DNA of 22,873 bases from positions 1 through 22,873 of the forward strand of contig JARFQK010000060.1 of assembly GCA_029287815.1 (NCBI GenBank), given 5' to 3'. The stretch's first letter is position 1; each line of letters opens with the position of its first letter. The notes beneath the pieces are model-generated. The model worked only from the letters and a program-made list of their open reading frames with translations, had not been told where the DNA came from and ran no database searches. This DNA comes from Gammaproteobacteria bacterium (GTDB lineage: Bacteria; Pseudomonadota; Gammaproteobacteria; SZUA-229). A program made the position numbers and the translations under genes. Positions 15,873 to 22,700 of the stretch are shown in pieces.

Positions 15873-17431
15873 CTGTGCACCCCTACCCCATGCTTCGTGC
15901 TCTCGAGCAGTTCGCGTGCAATCCTGCGATCATCGAACGCAATGCGTTGATCGCCGATGACCTGGAACATTTCATGTCCTTTGCCAGCGATCAGAATAAC
16001 GTCCTCAGCGCCCGCATGGTCGATCGCGTGTCTGATGGCGTCGTGACGATCGACATAGTAGTCAACAATTTCTGGGTTCGCGAATCCAGTCATAATCTCA
16101 GCCATGATCGACTGCGGGTCCTCATGCCTGGGGTTGTCACTGGTCACGATGACGCGGTCTGCGCACTTTTCTGCCGCTTCAGCCATCAGTGGACGTTTCC
16201 TGCGGTCGCGATCGCCACCGCAGCCGAACACGCACCAAAGCTTACTCGCCAAATGCTCCTTTGCCGCTGCGCAGGCCGAAACGATGCCTTGTGGTGTGTG
16301 GGCATAATCGACGATCACAGTGGGTCGATCAGCGACCACAATCAGCTCCATGCGACCGGCAACTGGCCTGATGGCCTGTAACCGTCTCAGCGCCTGCGGC
16401 AGCTTCAAACCACTCAATAGCAGGGCGGCGAGCACAGCCAAGGCATTGGAAACATTGAAGCGCCCGAGCAAGTTCAGTTCGAAGCGACCGGGGCCTGCGG
16501 GCGTCACGACGTCGACCTCGAAACCGTGTTTCCTTGGCCTGATCGTCTTCGCAGCAACAATATGGTCGGCATATTCAGCCAGCGACTCGACTTGATCGGA
16601 CAGGCTGTAGCCGCAAAGCATCACGCGATCACGATACCGTGGCGCCAGCAGACGGCCAAACGCATCGTCAAGATTGACCACAGCCGACCTCAGCCCCGTT
16701 ACCTGAAACAGTTTCGCTTTGGCCTCGAAGTAGGCTTCCATGCTGCCATGGTAGTCGAGATGGTCTTGTGACAAATTGGTGAACACGGCGGTGTCAAATT
16801 CAACCGCATCAACACGCCCCTGATCCAAACCGTGGGATGACACTTCCATCGCAGCGGTTCGCGCGCCCTCGGCCACCAGCTCGGCGAGACTGCGTTGCAC
16901 CTGGACAGCGCTCGCTGTCGTCAGCCCGGTCGATCTCAAGTTCGGCATTAAGCCGTTACCCAGGGTGCCCAACAGTCCACATGGCGATGCGGGTGTATGC
17001 AGGCACTGGGCCAGGTAATGGCTGACCGACGTCTTTCCGTCCGTGCCGGTCACGCCGATCAGTTTCAGATCGCGCGACGGGTGACCGAAGAAACGCGAGG
17101 CGATCAGACCGATATGGTTCTTCAAGCCCTCAAGCTGCAGACACAAGACCTGTTCATCGACGGCATCCAACATCGGCCGGCACTCATCGGCAGAATCGTC
17201 ACACAGAATCACCGTCGCTCCGGCTGCAACAGCCTCCTCGACATACTCCAGGCCATGCGACACCGCGCCGCTGACTGCAATGAATAGATAGTTGGGCCCG
17301 ACTTCGCGACTGTCCTGGGCAATGCCATCGACAACGCGCTGCCCGACAGCAGCCAACTTCGCCGGCTCGATCAAGTCGATCAGCAAGCTTCGCAGTGTCA
17401 CGCCGCGATCGGGTTGCAGCGCCGGCATCAT
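15869..17431 (-). CDS. murE: MurE, meso-diaminopimelate-adding ligase
   Basis: MurE adds the third residue of the stem peptide. The motif DNPR (432-435, in TSDNPRHEDP) marks enzymes specific for meso-diaminopimelate rather than lysine, so the wall is predicted to be of the DAP type. The P-loop is TGTDGKTS (128-135). The probable carbamylated lysine is in FEAKAKLF, most likely K238. GCGGDRDRRKRP and AGKGHE are other family marks. The length of 520 aa is slightly longer than E. coli (495). The ATG overlaps the ftsI stop as ATGA. Confidence 0.97.
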   Translation of the reverse strand: MMPALQPDRGVTLRSLLIDLIEPAKLAAVGQRVVDGIAQDSREVGPNYLFIAVSGAVSHGLEYVEEAVAAGATVILCDDSADECRPMLDAVDEQVLCLQLEGLKNHIGLIASRFFGHPSRDLKLIGVTGTDGKTSVSHYLAQCLHTPASPCGLLGTLGNGLMPNLRSTGLTTASAVQVQRSLAELVAEGARTAAMEVSSHGLDQGRVDAVEFDTAVFTNLSQDHLDYHGSMEAYFEAKAKLFQVTGLRSAVVNLDDAFGRLLAPRYRDRVMLCGYSLSDQVESLAEYADHIVAAKTIRPRKHGFEVDVVTPAGPGRFELNLLGRFNVSNALAVLAALLLSGLKLPQALRRLQAIRPVAGRMELIVVADRPTVIVDYAHTPQGIVSACAAAKEHLASKLWCVFGCGGDRDRRKRPLMAEAAEKCADRVIVTSDNPRHEDPQSIMAEIMTGFANPEIVDYYVDRHDAIRHAIDHAGAEDVILIAGKGHEMFQVIGDQRIAFDDRRIARELLESTKHGVGVHR

Positions 17432-19224
17432 GTGTTTTCTCCTGCTGGCGCCTGGAATTCTTGTTGCGAAATAGCCGTATCCTTGCGTTGCATCTCTTGG
17501 TCCTGACTGTCGTGGACCAGCTTTCCGGCTTCGACATTGTCGGGCGGTATGTCGAGCAAACGCATTGCACCGGCCATGACCTTGCTGAATACCGGAGCGG
17601 AAACCTCGCCGCCAAAATACTCACTGTTTCGCGGCTCATCGATGATGACCACCATAACCAGCTCAGGATCTTGCGCCGGAACCATACCGGCAAAAAGAGC
17701 GAGATAGCGATCATCGGCATACCCGCCCGCGGTAAATTTGTGCACCGTGCCGGTCTTTCCGGCGACACTGTAGTTGGCCACCGTCGCCTGCCTGGCCGTA
17801 CCCTTCGCGCTGACGACCTGTTGCATCATATCGCGCAACGCCACCGCCGTCTTTGCCGACATGATGCGTTCGCCCAACGGCGCCTGCGGCTGGTACAGCA
17901 GACTCACCGGTTTGAGGTAGCCATCGGCCGCGATTGCTGCATAGGCGCGCGCGAGCTGTAATGCGGTAACGGAGACCCCGTAACCGAACGCCAGCGTGGC
18001 GCGTTCGAAGTCATTCTTCAATGCATTATCTGACAGGCGCCCGCTCGCTTCGCCCGGGAAGCCGCTACCGGTATCGACCCCGAAGCCGAGACGCTGGTAC
18101 ATTGCCCATTGCTGCTCTGCATCCAGTGACAGAGCTATTTTGCTGATACCCACATTGCTGGACTTAACAATAACTCCAGCGACATCCAGATCACCGAAAT
18201 TACGCGTGTCGCGAATGGTATTGCCCATTACTCGCATATAGCCAGGCCCGGTTTCAACCTTGTAATAATCCCGCCAGCGCCCACTCTCCAACGCCGCTGC
18301 TATCGTAAACGGCTTCATGGTCGAGCCCGGCTCGAATACGTCGATCATTGCGCGATTGCGCGTCGTGCCGGGTTGCATCTGACTCCTGTCATTTACATTG
18401 AAAGACGGTTGATTAGCCATAGCCAGCACTTCGCCGGTATCGGCATCGAGCACCACCGCAGAACCTGCGACCGCATTGTGTTTCAAAACAGCTGCTTTCA
18501 AGGTTCGATAGGTTAAATACTGCAATCGCTTGTCAACACTCAACCGAATCGGTTTACCCGGTTCCGACGCGCTGATCCGTTTGACATCATCCACTGCCCG
18601 ACCATAGCGATCTCGAATGACCTGTTTGCGCCCCGGTTCACCTTTGAGCCAGTCATCGAAGGCAAGCTCAATCCCTTCCTGGCCATGATCGTCGATGTTG
18701 ACAAAGCCGATCAAATGCGAGGCAACCTCACCGGCCGGGTAATAGCGGCGATATTCATCCTGCAATGCGACGCCCGGCATCCCCAGTGCCAGCAAACGAT
18801 TCGCCAACTCCGGCGACACATGCCGCTTCAGGTACATGAACTCACGATCATGATAAGCAGCAATCTTTCTGGTCAGCTTTTTTGGCTCGATCGCCAGCAA
18901 GCTTGCCAACTGCCTGACCGAATCGTCATCGGCCGGGAACTCCTGAGGATTAAGCCAGATACTCTTCACCGGCGTGCTGATCGCCAGCGGTTCACCGTTC
19001 CGATCGATGATGTCGCCGCGGTTCGCCGGAATCTTCACGTAGCGTAACTGCCTGGCCTCACCTTGCTGTTCGAAAAAAGCGCTGCGCAGAACCTGCATAT
19101 CCAGGGCACGAGCAGTCAGCAGAACGACGACAGCAAAAAAACAAACCAGCACGGACACGCGGCGCCACGGCATCAATGCCTTGCCGGCGTTGCGCTGACT
19201 GTCGACATTTGACAACATTTTCAT
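17428..19224 (-). CDS. ftsI: FtsI (PBP3), septal peptidoglycan transpeptidase
   Basis: FtsI is the class B penicillin-binding protein that cross-links septal peptidoglycan as partner of FtsW. The 598-aa protein has a short basic N-terminus, one membrane segment (about 23-40) and a pedestal domain opening with NRGDIIDRNGEPLA (68-81). The transpeptidase domain carries all active-site motifs: STMK (301-304, nucleophile S301), SSN (355-357) and KTG (490-492). The frame is open upstream to 19506 only because it reads through ftsL out of frame. The ATG at 19224 is chosen because it forms the ATGA overlap with the ftsL stop and fits the family N-terminus. There is no sign of truncation. Confidence 0.97.
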   Translation of the reverse strand: MKMLSNVDSQRNAGKALMPWRRVSVLVCFFAVVVLLTARALDMQVLRSAFFEQQGEARQLRYVKIPANRGDIIDRNGEPLAISTPVKSIWLNPQEFPADDDSVRQLASLLAIEPKKLTRKIAAYHDREFMYLKRHVSPELANRLLALGMPGVALQDEYRRYYPAGEVASHLIGFVNIDDHGQEGIELAFDDWLKGEPGRKQVIRDRYGRAVDDVKRISASEPGKPIRLSVDKRLQYLTYRTLKAAVLKHNAVAGSAVVLDADTGEVLAMANQPSFNVNDRSQMQPGTTRNRAMIDVFEPGSTMKPFTIAAALESGRWRDYYKVETGPGYMRVMGNTIRDTRNFGDLDVAGVIVKSSNVGISKIALSLDAEQQWAMYQRLGFGVDTGSGFPGEASGRLSDNALKNDFERATLAFGYGVSVTALQLARAYAAIAADGYLKPVSLLYQPQAPLGERIMSAKTAVALRDMMQQVVSAKGTARQATVANYSVAGKTGTVHKFTAGGYADDRYLALFAGMVPAQDPELVMVVIIDEPRNSEYFGGEVSAPVFSKVMAGAMRLLDIPPDNVEAGKLVHDSQDQEMQRKDTAISQQEFQAPAGENT

Positions 19225-19499
19225 GGTTTGATGAAAGCCATTTGTTCTGCCTCGGGGCTGACCATACCCAGCCGCTCTCTCGCGATTCGCTCGACGCGGC
19301 TCTGGTCCGACCAGGCACTCTGTTCCAACTGCAATTGTCCCCATTCGGTATTCAGGCTGACCACCTCCTTGCGCAACTGCTCCAGTTCGACGAACAACTT
19401 GCGTGTCTGGTGCTTGGTATACACAAGGCCAATCGCACTGGCGAGAACCACGAAGGTCAGAAAGATCGCCAGCACTACGAGATGAGGTCGGTCGCTCAC
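19221..19499 (-). CDS. ftsL: Cell division protein FtsL
   Basis: FtsL is a small bitopic protein that forms a coiled-coil complex with FtsB and FtsQ and activates FtsWI. The 92-aa protein has one membrane segment (about 8-27), then a leucine-containing coiled coil (about 33-62, FVELEQLRKEVVSLNTEWGQLQLEQ) and the conserved-type end RVERIARERLGMVSPE. The start is GTG at 19499 and overlaps the rsmH stop as GTGA. Sequence conservation of FtsL is low, so the call rests on architecture plus position between rsmH and ftsI. Confidence 0.94.
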   Translation of the reverse strand: MSDRPHLVVLAIFLTFVVLASAIGLVYTKHQTRKLFVELEQLRKEVVSLNTEWGQLQLEQSAWSDQSRVERIARERLGMVSPEAEQMAFIKP

Positions 19500-20437
19500 A
19501 GCACACGCTCCAGAACCCTCAGACGCGCACTGCGGGCACGCGGGTTTCCTTTTATTTCATCCTCAGTTGCGGTGGCCGGTTTGCCGACCAGCCTGAACGG
19601 GACACTGCTATCCGCGTTCATGACGGGCAAACCCGCCGGCATCTTGGGCGGACTGGAAAGTTCACGCATGAATCGCTTCACGATCCGGTCTTCAAGAGAG
19701 TGAAAACTGATCACAGCCAGTCTTCCGCTCACCGCAAGCACAGATGCAGCGCCCTGAAGACCCTCCAGTAACGCCTGTAGTTCCTGATTGATAAAGATTC
19801 TTATTGCCTGAAAGGTACGCGTCGCTGGATGCTTGTGCTTTTCATATCCCGGAACCGCTCTGACAATAACATCAGCCAATTGTTTGGAATCGGTGATTTC
19901 CATATGCCCTCTACTCTCGATAATTGCCCGCGCGATGCGCCGCGCCGATCTTTCCTCGCCATACTTTTTCAATACCGCCGCCAGATCATCAACGCTTACT
20001 GTCGCAAGCCACTCCCTCGCACTCTGGCCCTCTCCCGGGTTCATACGCATATCAAGTGGGCCGGAACGACTGAAGCTGAACCCCCGGGCGGCATCATCCA
20101 GCTGCGGTGATGATACGCCCAGATCCATCAACACACCGTGTATTTTCTTGTTCAAGCCACGTTCCGCAACCACGCGTGCCACCTGCCTAAAGTTGCAGTG
20201 AATAATTTCGATCCGTCGCTCCATGCTGAAAATCCGGCGTCCAAACGCGATCGCCTCCGGGTCCTGGTCCAGGGCCATCAAGCGCCCATCGTTACCCAGG
20301 TTTTTCAGAATGGCTCGCGAATGACCTCCGCGGCCAAACGTTGCATCGATATAAACCCCGTTGGCCTTGATGTTGAGTGCGTTGATCGCTTCTTCTGCTA
20401 AGACCGGCAGGTGAGCCAGATCCGAATCCATTCGCAT
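19496..20437 (-). CDS. rsmH: RsmH (MraW), 16S rRNA N4-cytosine-1402 methyltransferase
   Basis: RsmH methylates N4 of C1402 in 16S rRNA, at the ribosomal P site, using S-adenosylmethionine. The 313-aa protein has the SAM-binding loop DATFGRGGHS (31-40), ALDQDPEAI, MDLGVSSPQLDDAARGFSF, HPATRTFQAIRI and SFHSLEDRIVKRF, all signatures of the family. The end, NPRARSARLRVLERVL, is also typical. A TTG at 20440 is also in frame; I choose the ATG at 20437, which shares one base with the mraZ stop (TGATG). A further ATG at 20431 is possible. Confidence 0.97.
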   Translation of the reverse strand: MRMDSDLAHLPVLAEEAINALNIKANGVYIDATFGRGGHSRAILKNLGNDGRLMALDQDPEAIAFGRRIFSMERRIEIIHCNFRQVARVVAERGLNKKIHGVLMDLGVSSPQLDDAARGFSFSRSGPLDMRMNPGEGQSAREWLATVSVDDLAAVLKKYGEERSARRIARAIIESRGHMEITDSKQLADVIVRAVPGYEKHKHPATRTFQAIRIFINQELQALLEGLQGAASVLAVSGRLAVISFHSLEDRIVKRFMRELSSPPKMPAGLPVMNADSSVPFRLVGKPATATEDEIKGNPRARSARLRVLERVL

Positions 20438-20895
20438 CAAAGCGACAATTCTTCTAAAGCAGCTGGAAGATCATCATCACCATTCTTCACGCTCTCAACC
20501 CATTCTCCCTGGCTTTCGGTCCAGGCGTCCTCGTCCCAGATCTCGAATTTTTTTCCCTGCCCGATCAAAACGGCTTTCTTGTTCAATCCAGCAAACTCGC
20601 GCAACATCGGTGGCAGCAGGACTCTCCCCTGGCTGTCGATTTCGCATTCGGTCGCATAACCGATCAGCAGGCGCTGCAATAGCCGCGCCTGCTTGTTCAG
20701 ACTCGGCAAATTAACCAGTTTGTTTTCGATGATTTCCCATTCGGGCAGCGGATATACGAGCAGGCAATGATCTTGATCCACCGTTATGACCACACGACCT
20801 CCGCAAATCTCTTGCAAGCGCTCGCGGTAACGTGATGGCATCGCCATCCTGCCCTTGGTATCCAGCGTAAGATTGTTGATCCCACGAAAACTCAT
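20437..20895 (-). CDS. mraZ: MraZ, transcriptional regulator of the dcw operon
   Basis: MraZ is an AbrB-like ring-forming DNA-binding protein that represses its own dcw promoter in E. coli. The 152-aa protein shows the two SpoVT/AbrB-type repeats with DxxxR cores: LDTKGRMAMPSRYR (D12, R16) and IDSQGRVLLPPMLR (D87, R91). The N-terminus MSFRGINNLTLD is typical. It is the first gene of the cluster, and a promoter plus three spaced TGGRN repeats lie directly upstream. The Shine-Dalgarno is weak (CCAGAG, one base before the ATG), which may limit its expression. Confidence 0.97.
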   Translation of the reverse strand: MSFRGINNLTLDTKGRMAMPSRYRERLQEICGGRVVITVDQDHCLLVYPLPEWEIIENKLVNLPSLNKQARLLQRLLIGYATECEIDSQGRVLLPPMLREFAGLNKKAVLIGQGKKFEIWDEDAWTESQGEWVESVKNGDDDLPAALEELSL

Positions 20896-20907
20896 ACTCT
20901 GGCTTTA

Positions 20908-20932
20908 TCCCACTATTTCCCACTTTCCTCCA
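20908..20932 (-). promoter_or_regulatory. MraZ operator: three direct repeats with 10-bp period
   Basis: On the minus strand TGGAG, TGGGA and TGGGA (at 20928-20932, 20918-20922 and 20908-20912) are separated by 5-nt spacers, giving an exact 10-bp period. This matches the TGGGN-N5 repeats known to be bound by MraZ in E. coli. The array lies between the predicted transcription start (about 20935) and the mraZ ATG. A further TGGGG occurs exactly 30 bp from the first repeat (20958-20962), inside the promoter spacer. Confidence 0.72.
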
Positions 20933-20941
20933 CACAAATAC

Positions 20942-20971
20942 ACTATAGGTACCTGTTCCCCACACTGTCAA
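20942..20971 (-). promoter_or_regulatory. Main dcw promoter upstream of mraZ
   Basis: A perfect -35 box TTGACA (20966-20971 on the minus strand) is followed after 18 bp by TATAGT (20942-20947, five of six matches). The predicted start is near 20935, about 40 nt before the mraZ ATG and at the upstream edge of the MraZ repeat array. It is probably the major promoter for the whole mraZ-to-ftsQ operon. Confidence 0.7.
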
Positions 20972-21180
20972 GTTTTTTCAATGCTAATTTTGTAAGGAAA
21001 ATGTCATATCTCACAGCAACTTAGCTAAGAAATCGCAGCGCAAATGGAAACGCGATCCTTGATCATTCCAAATCATCAGCTTGCTCATACAAGCTAATAA
21101 TCCACTTTAAGTCTTTGGCGGTTAATGAGGAAAAGTGGCGGGAAATCTGGGGCCATCGGCACGGAAAGTTGCAAAGGAAA

Positions 21181-21543
21181 TGTGGGAGTCGGCCGATAAG
21201 CCGGGTTCTGTCGTTGAGCAGTCATTCATCTGGGATGCTCGTCACCGAGCATCTCTAGCAACCTACCCGGGAACAGTGCGGACCACACCGGCGTTCCCCT
21301 ATTTGGTCTTGCTCCGGATGGGGTTTACCCTGCCATGCCTGTTACCAGCCATGCGGTGCGCTCTTACCGCACCATTTCACCCTTACCCGACCACACGAGA
21401 GCGGTCGGGCGGTGTCTTTTCTGTGGCACTTTCCGTAGGTTTTCACCCCCCAGGCGTTACCTGGCATCCCGTCCTGCGGAGCCCGGACTTTCCTCCCCGA
21501 CCCGGCAAATGACCGGATCGGAGCGACTGCCTGGCCAACTCCC
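21181..21543 (-). ncRNA. rnpB: RNase P RNA, bacterial class A
   Basis: This is the catalytic RNA of RNase P, which trims the 5' leader of tRNA precursors with the RnpA protein. The minus strand shows the conserved core GAGGAAAGTCCGGGC (around 21482-21496), AGGGTGAAA, GGGTAAACCCCATCCGGAGC and the 3' signature ACAGAACCCGGCTTA. Helix P1 closes perfectly: GGGAGTTGGCC at the 5' end (21533-21543) pairs with GGCCGACTCCC at the 3' end (21184-21194) with one G-U pair. The length of about 363 nt is normal. The exact 3' end is approximate, and no clear intrinsic terminator follows. It lies upstream of mraZ on the same strand, as in Pseudomonas from memory. Confidence 0.97.
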
Positions 21544-21549
21544 GGCTCA

Positions 21550-21555
21550 AATATA
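21550..21555 (-). promoter_or_regulatory. rnpB -10 box
   Basis: TATATT on the minus strand sits 6 nt before the predicted RNA 5' end at 21543, which agrees with the start of helix P1. The -35 region is poorly conserved (TTCTAA or TCTAAT at 17-18 bp). The box lies in the 53-bp gap after the TPR gene. Confidence 0.5.
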
Positions 21556-21596
21556 ACAGATCTTGACAGGGAATTAGAAACCCAGGATCGCCGCAG

Positions 21597-22064
21597 TCAG
21601 CTCAACAGTGTGTGCACAGTCAATTCGACCGGCCGTTTCCGCCACATTCGTCCGAGCAAGCGATTCAGAACATGTTCTCGCTTCAAAAACGGCAGCACGA
21701 CTTTTCTGCGCGCATCGAGCAGCTGCGCAGCCTTGAGCAGTTGCGGATGTCGAGCGTCGATCTCTCGACCGCGAGTGATCGCTTCGAAAGCACGTTTTCG
21801 ATTATTCAGATGCCATTCTGCACAAGCAAGATTCAGATAGACATCGGCGTCGGCGACCTCGGCACCCGCAGCATCCCGGCATAACAGCAGTCCGTTGCGG
21901 TCGGATGTCAGAACCTGGGCCAGCCCAAGGAAGGAAGTAATCCTGTTTGAAAGATGATGATGCTCCCCACTCGCATTCAACGCTTGGTTGAATTCTCGTT
22001 TTGCGGCCATGTAATCCTGGGCTAGCAAGGATTCACGACCTTTCTGCAAGAAAACCTCACTCAT
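21597..22064 (-). CDS. Small TPR-like protein of unknown function
   Basis: This is a 155-aa predicted soluble protein with no signal peptide or membrane segment. Two stretches resemble tetratricopeptide repeats: about residues 5-33 (LQKGRESLLAQDYMAAKREFNQALNAS) in part, and about 73-106, with YLNLACAEWHLNNRKRAFEAI followed by a DARHPQLL turn. Between them a helical segment (SFLGLAQVL) may be a third degenerate repeat. The C-terminal 40 residues are basic (LLDARRKVVLPFLKREHVL, then RMWRKRP), which could bind nucleic acid or a membrane surface (speculative). The ATG at 22064 has only AAGG one base upstream. It stands alone between rnpB and the repeat-rich region. It is probably a real gene because of its length, coherent helical pattern and lack of a better frame. 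I do not recognise a named family. Confidence 0.7.
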   Translation of the reverse strand: MSEVFLQKGRESLLAQDYMAAKREFNQALNASGEHHHLSNRITSFLGLAQVLTSDRNGLLLCRDAAGAEVADADVYLNLACAEWHLNNRKRAFEAITRGREIDARHPQLLKAAQLLDARRKVVLPFLKREHVLNRLLGRMWRKRPVELTVHTLLS

Positions 22065-22143
22065 GCCTTAAATTTACTTGCCGCGCCGGCGTTAGGCAAG
22101 CCGATCACCGGCCCGTTCTCTGTGAAACTGCGCCCGACCCTAA

Positions 22144-22383
22144 CCCGCATTTCTCACCAGGATCGCGGGAGCAGGCGCAGGATTCGTGTTCGTAAGCGCC
22201 GATCTGGAGCGAAAAGCGTAGCAATAGCTACGGTTTGAGTGAAGAGCAAGCTTACGAACACGAAGACCAGCCTGAACCGTGATAGGCATGCTTGAAGAAC
22301 ACATTGTATTTGCGATCATCTGAACTTTCTCAATCGGGCCAATGCATTATCAGTAAGAGACGCCGCCTGGTGAGAAATGCGGG
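22144..22383. mobile_element. 240-bp MITE with perfect inverted ends and CTAA duplication
   Basis: The ends are perfect 18-bp inverted repeats: CCCGCATTTCTCACCAGG at 22144-22161 and its complement at 22366-22383. The element is flanked directly on both sides by CTAA (22140-22143 and 22384-22387), a convincing 4-bp target duplication. There is no coding capacity. It is therefore a non-autonomous element moved by a transposase encoded elsewhere. A 4-bp duplication with ends in CC would suit an IS1380-like parent, but that is a guess. The interior carries a long hairpin. Confidence 0.82.
22183..22264. repeat. Long internal hairpin of the MITE
   Basis: TTCGTGTTCGTAAGC (22183-22197) is perfectly complementary to 22250-22264. 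Nested inside is CGTAGC-AATA-GCTACG (22217-22232). Two near-direct repeats, GAGCGAA and GAGTGAA, flank the inner stem. Either DNA strand could fold into this two-level structure. Confidence 0.7.
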
Positions 22384-22483
22384 CTAACCTTCTGGTGCAC
22401 CATGCGTCGTCTTTCTAATCCGGGACTGACGATTTCCGGGTGAGACTGTAATCGCACTGATTTGAGACAGATTTCGGCTCTTG

Positions 22484-22630
22484 CCGTCATAGCGAGCGCA
22501 GCGAAGCATGAATCTTTCCGGGAGAAAGATTAACGCACTAAGTGCGGCCCGAAGGGGCAAGTTACACGGATGTGACTAGCCCGCGGACTTTTGGAGATTG
22601 CCACGTCGCTGTCGCTCCTCGCAATGACGG
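22484..22630. repeat. Second MITE-like palindromic element near prmA
   Basis: This element of about 147 bp has imperfect inverted arms. The left arm opens CCGTCATAGCGAGCG (from 22484); the right arm, read on the minus strand from 22630, opens CCGTCATTGCGAGGAGCG and continues to about 22592. Inside are two perfect small hairpins: AATCTTTC/GAAAGATT (22511-22531) and CGCACT/AGTGCG (22534-22546). The CCGTCATTGCGAGGAGCG end resembles an inverted-repeat end I remember as common in many bacterial genomes. No clean target duplication is visible. Confidence 0.65.
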
Positions 22631-22700
22631 GGCTTGAAATGCGCCCGCAGCGACGCACGCACGTGTTCCTGAAATCTTCGTTTCGGGTAACATTCGGGCT

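Larger units (their letters stand above)
22065..22700. other. 636-bp gene-free region with two palindromic elements
   Basis: This region lies between the divergent TPR gene and prmA. Two MITE-like elements (22144-22383 and 22484-22630) fill most of it. The pieces 22065-22143 and 22387-22483 hold no gene, tRNA or clear promoter that I can see, apart from an 8-bp palindrome GGTGCACC at 22394-22401. Confidence 0.6.

Noticed and set aside
19225..19506. 94-codon upstream extension of ftsI
   Set aside because: It is the ftsL gene read in another frame; the ATG at 19224 overlapping the ftsL stop is the natural start.
21078..21095. AGCTTG/CAAGCT hairpin as an intrinsic terminator for rnpB
   Set aside because: The stem is only 6 bp with no T-run on either strand, and it lies about 85 bp after the RNA end.
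21135..21512. 125-aa plus-strand open frame
   Set aside because: It is antisense to rnpB, whose conserved core and P1 pairing are unambiguous on the minus strand.
22141..22630. CRISPR array in the repeat-rich right end
   Set aside because: The repeats are inverted rather than regularly spaced direct repeats, and no cas gene is present.
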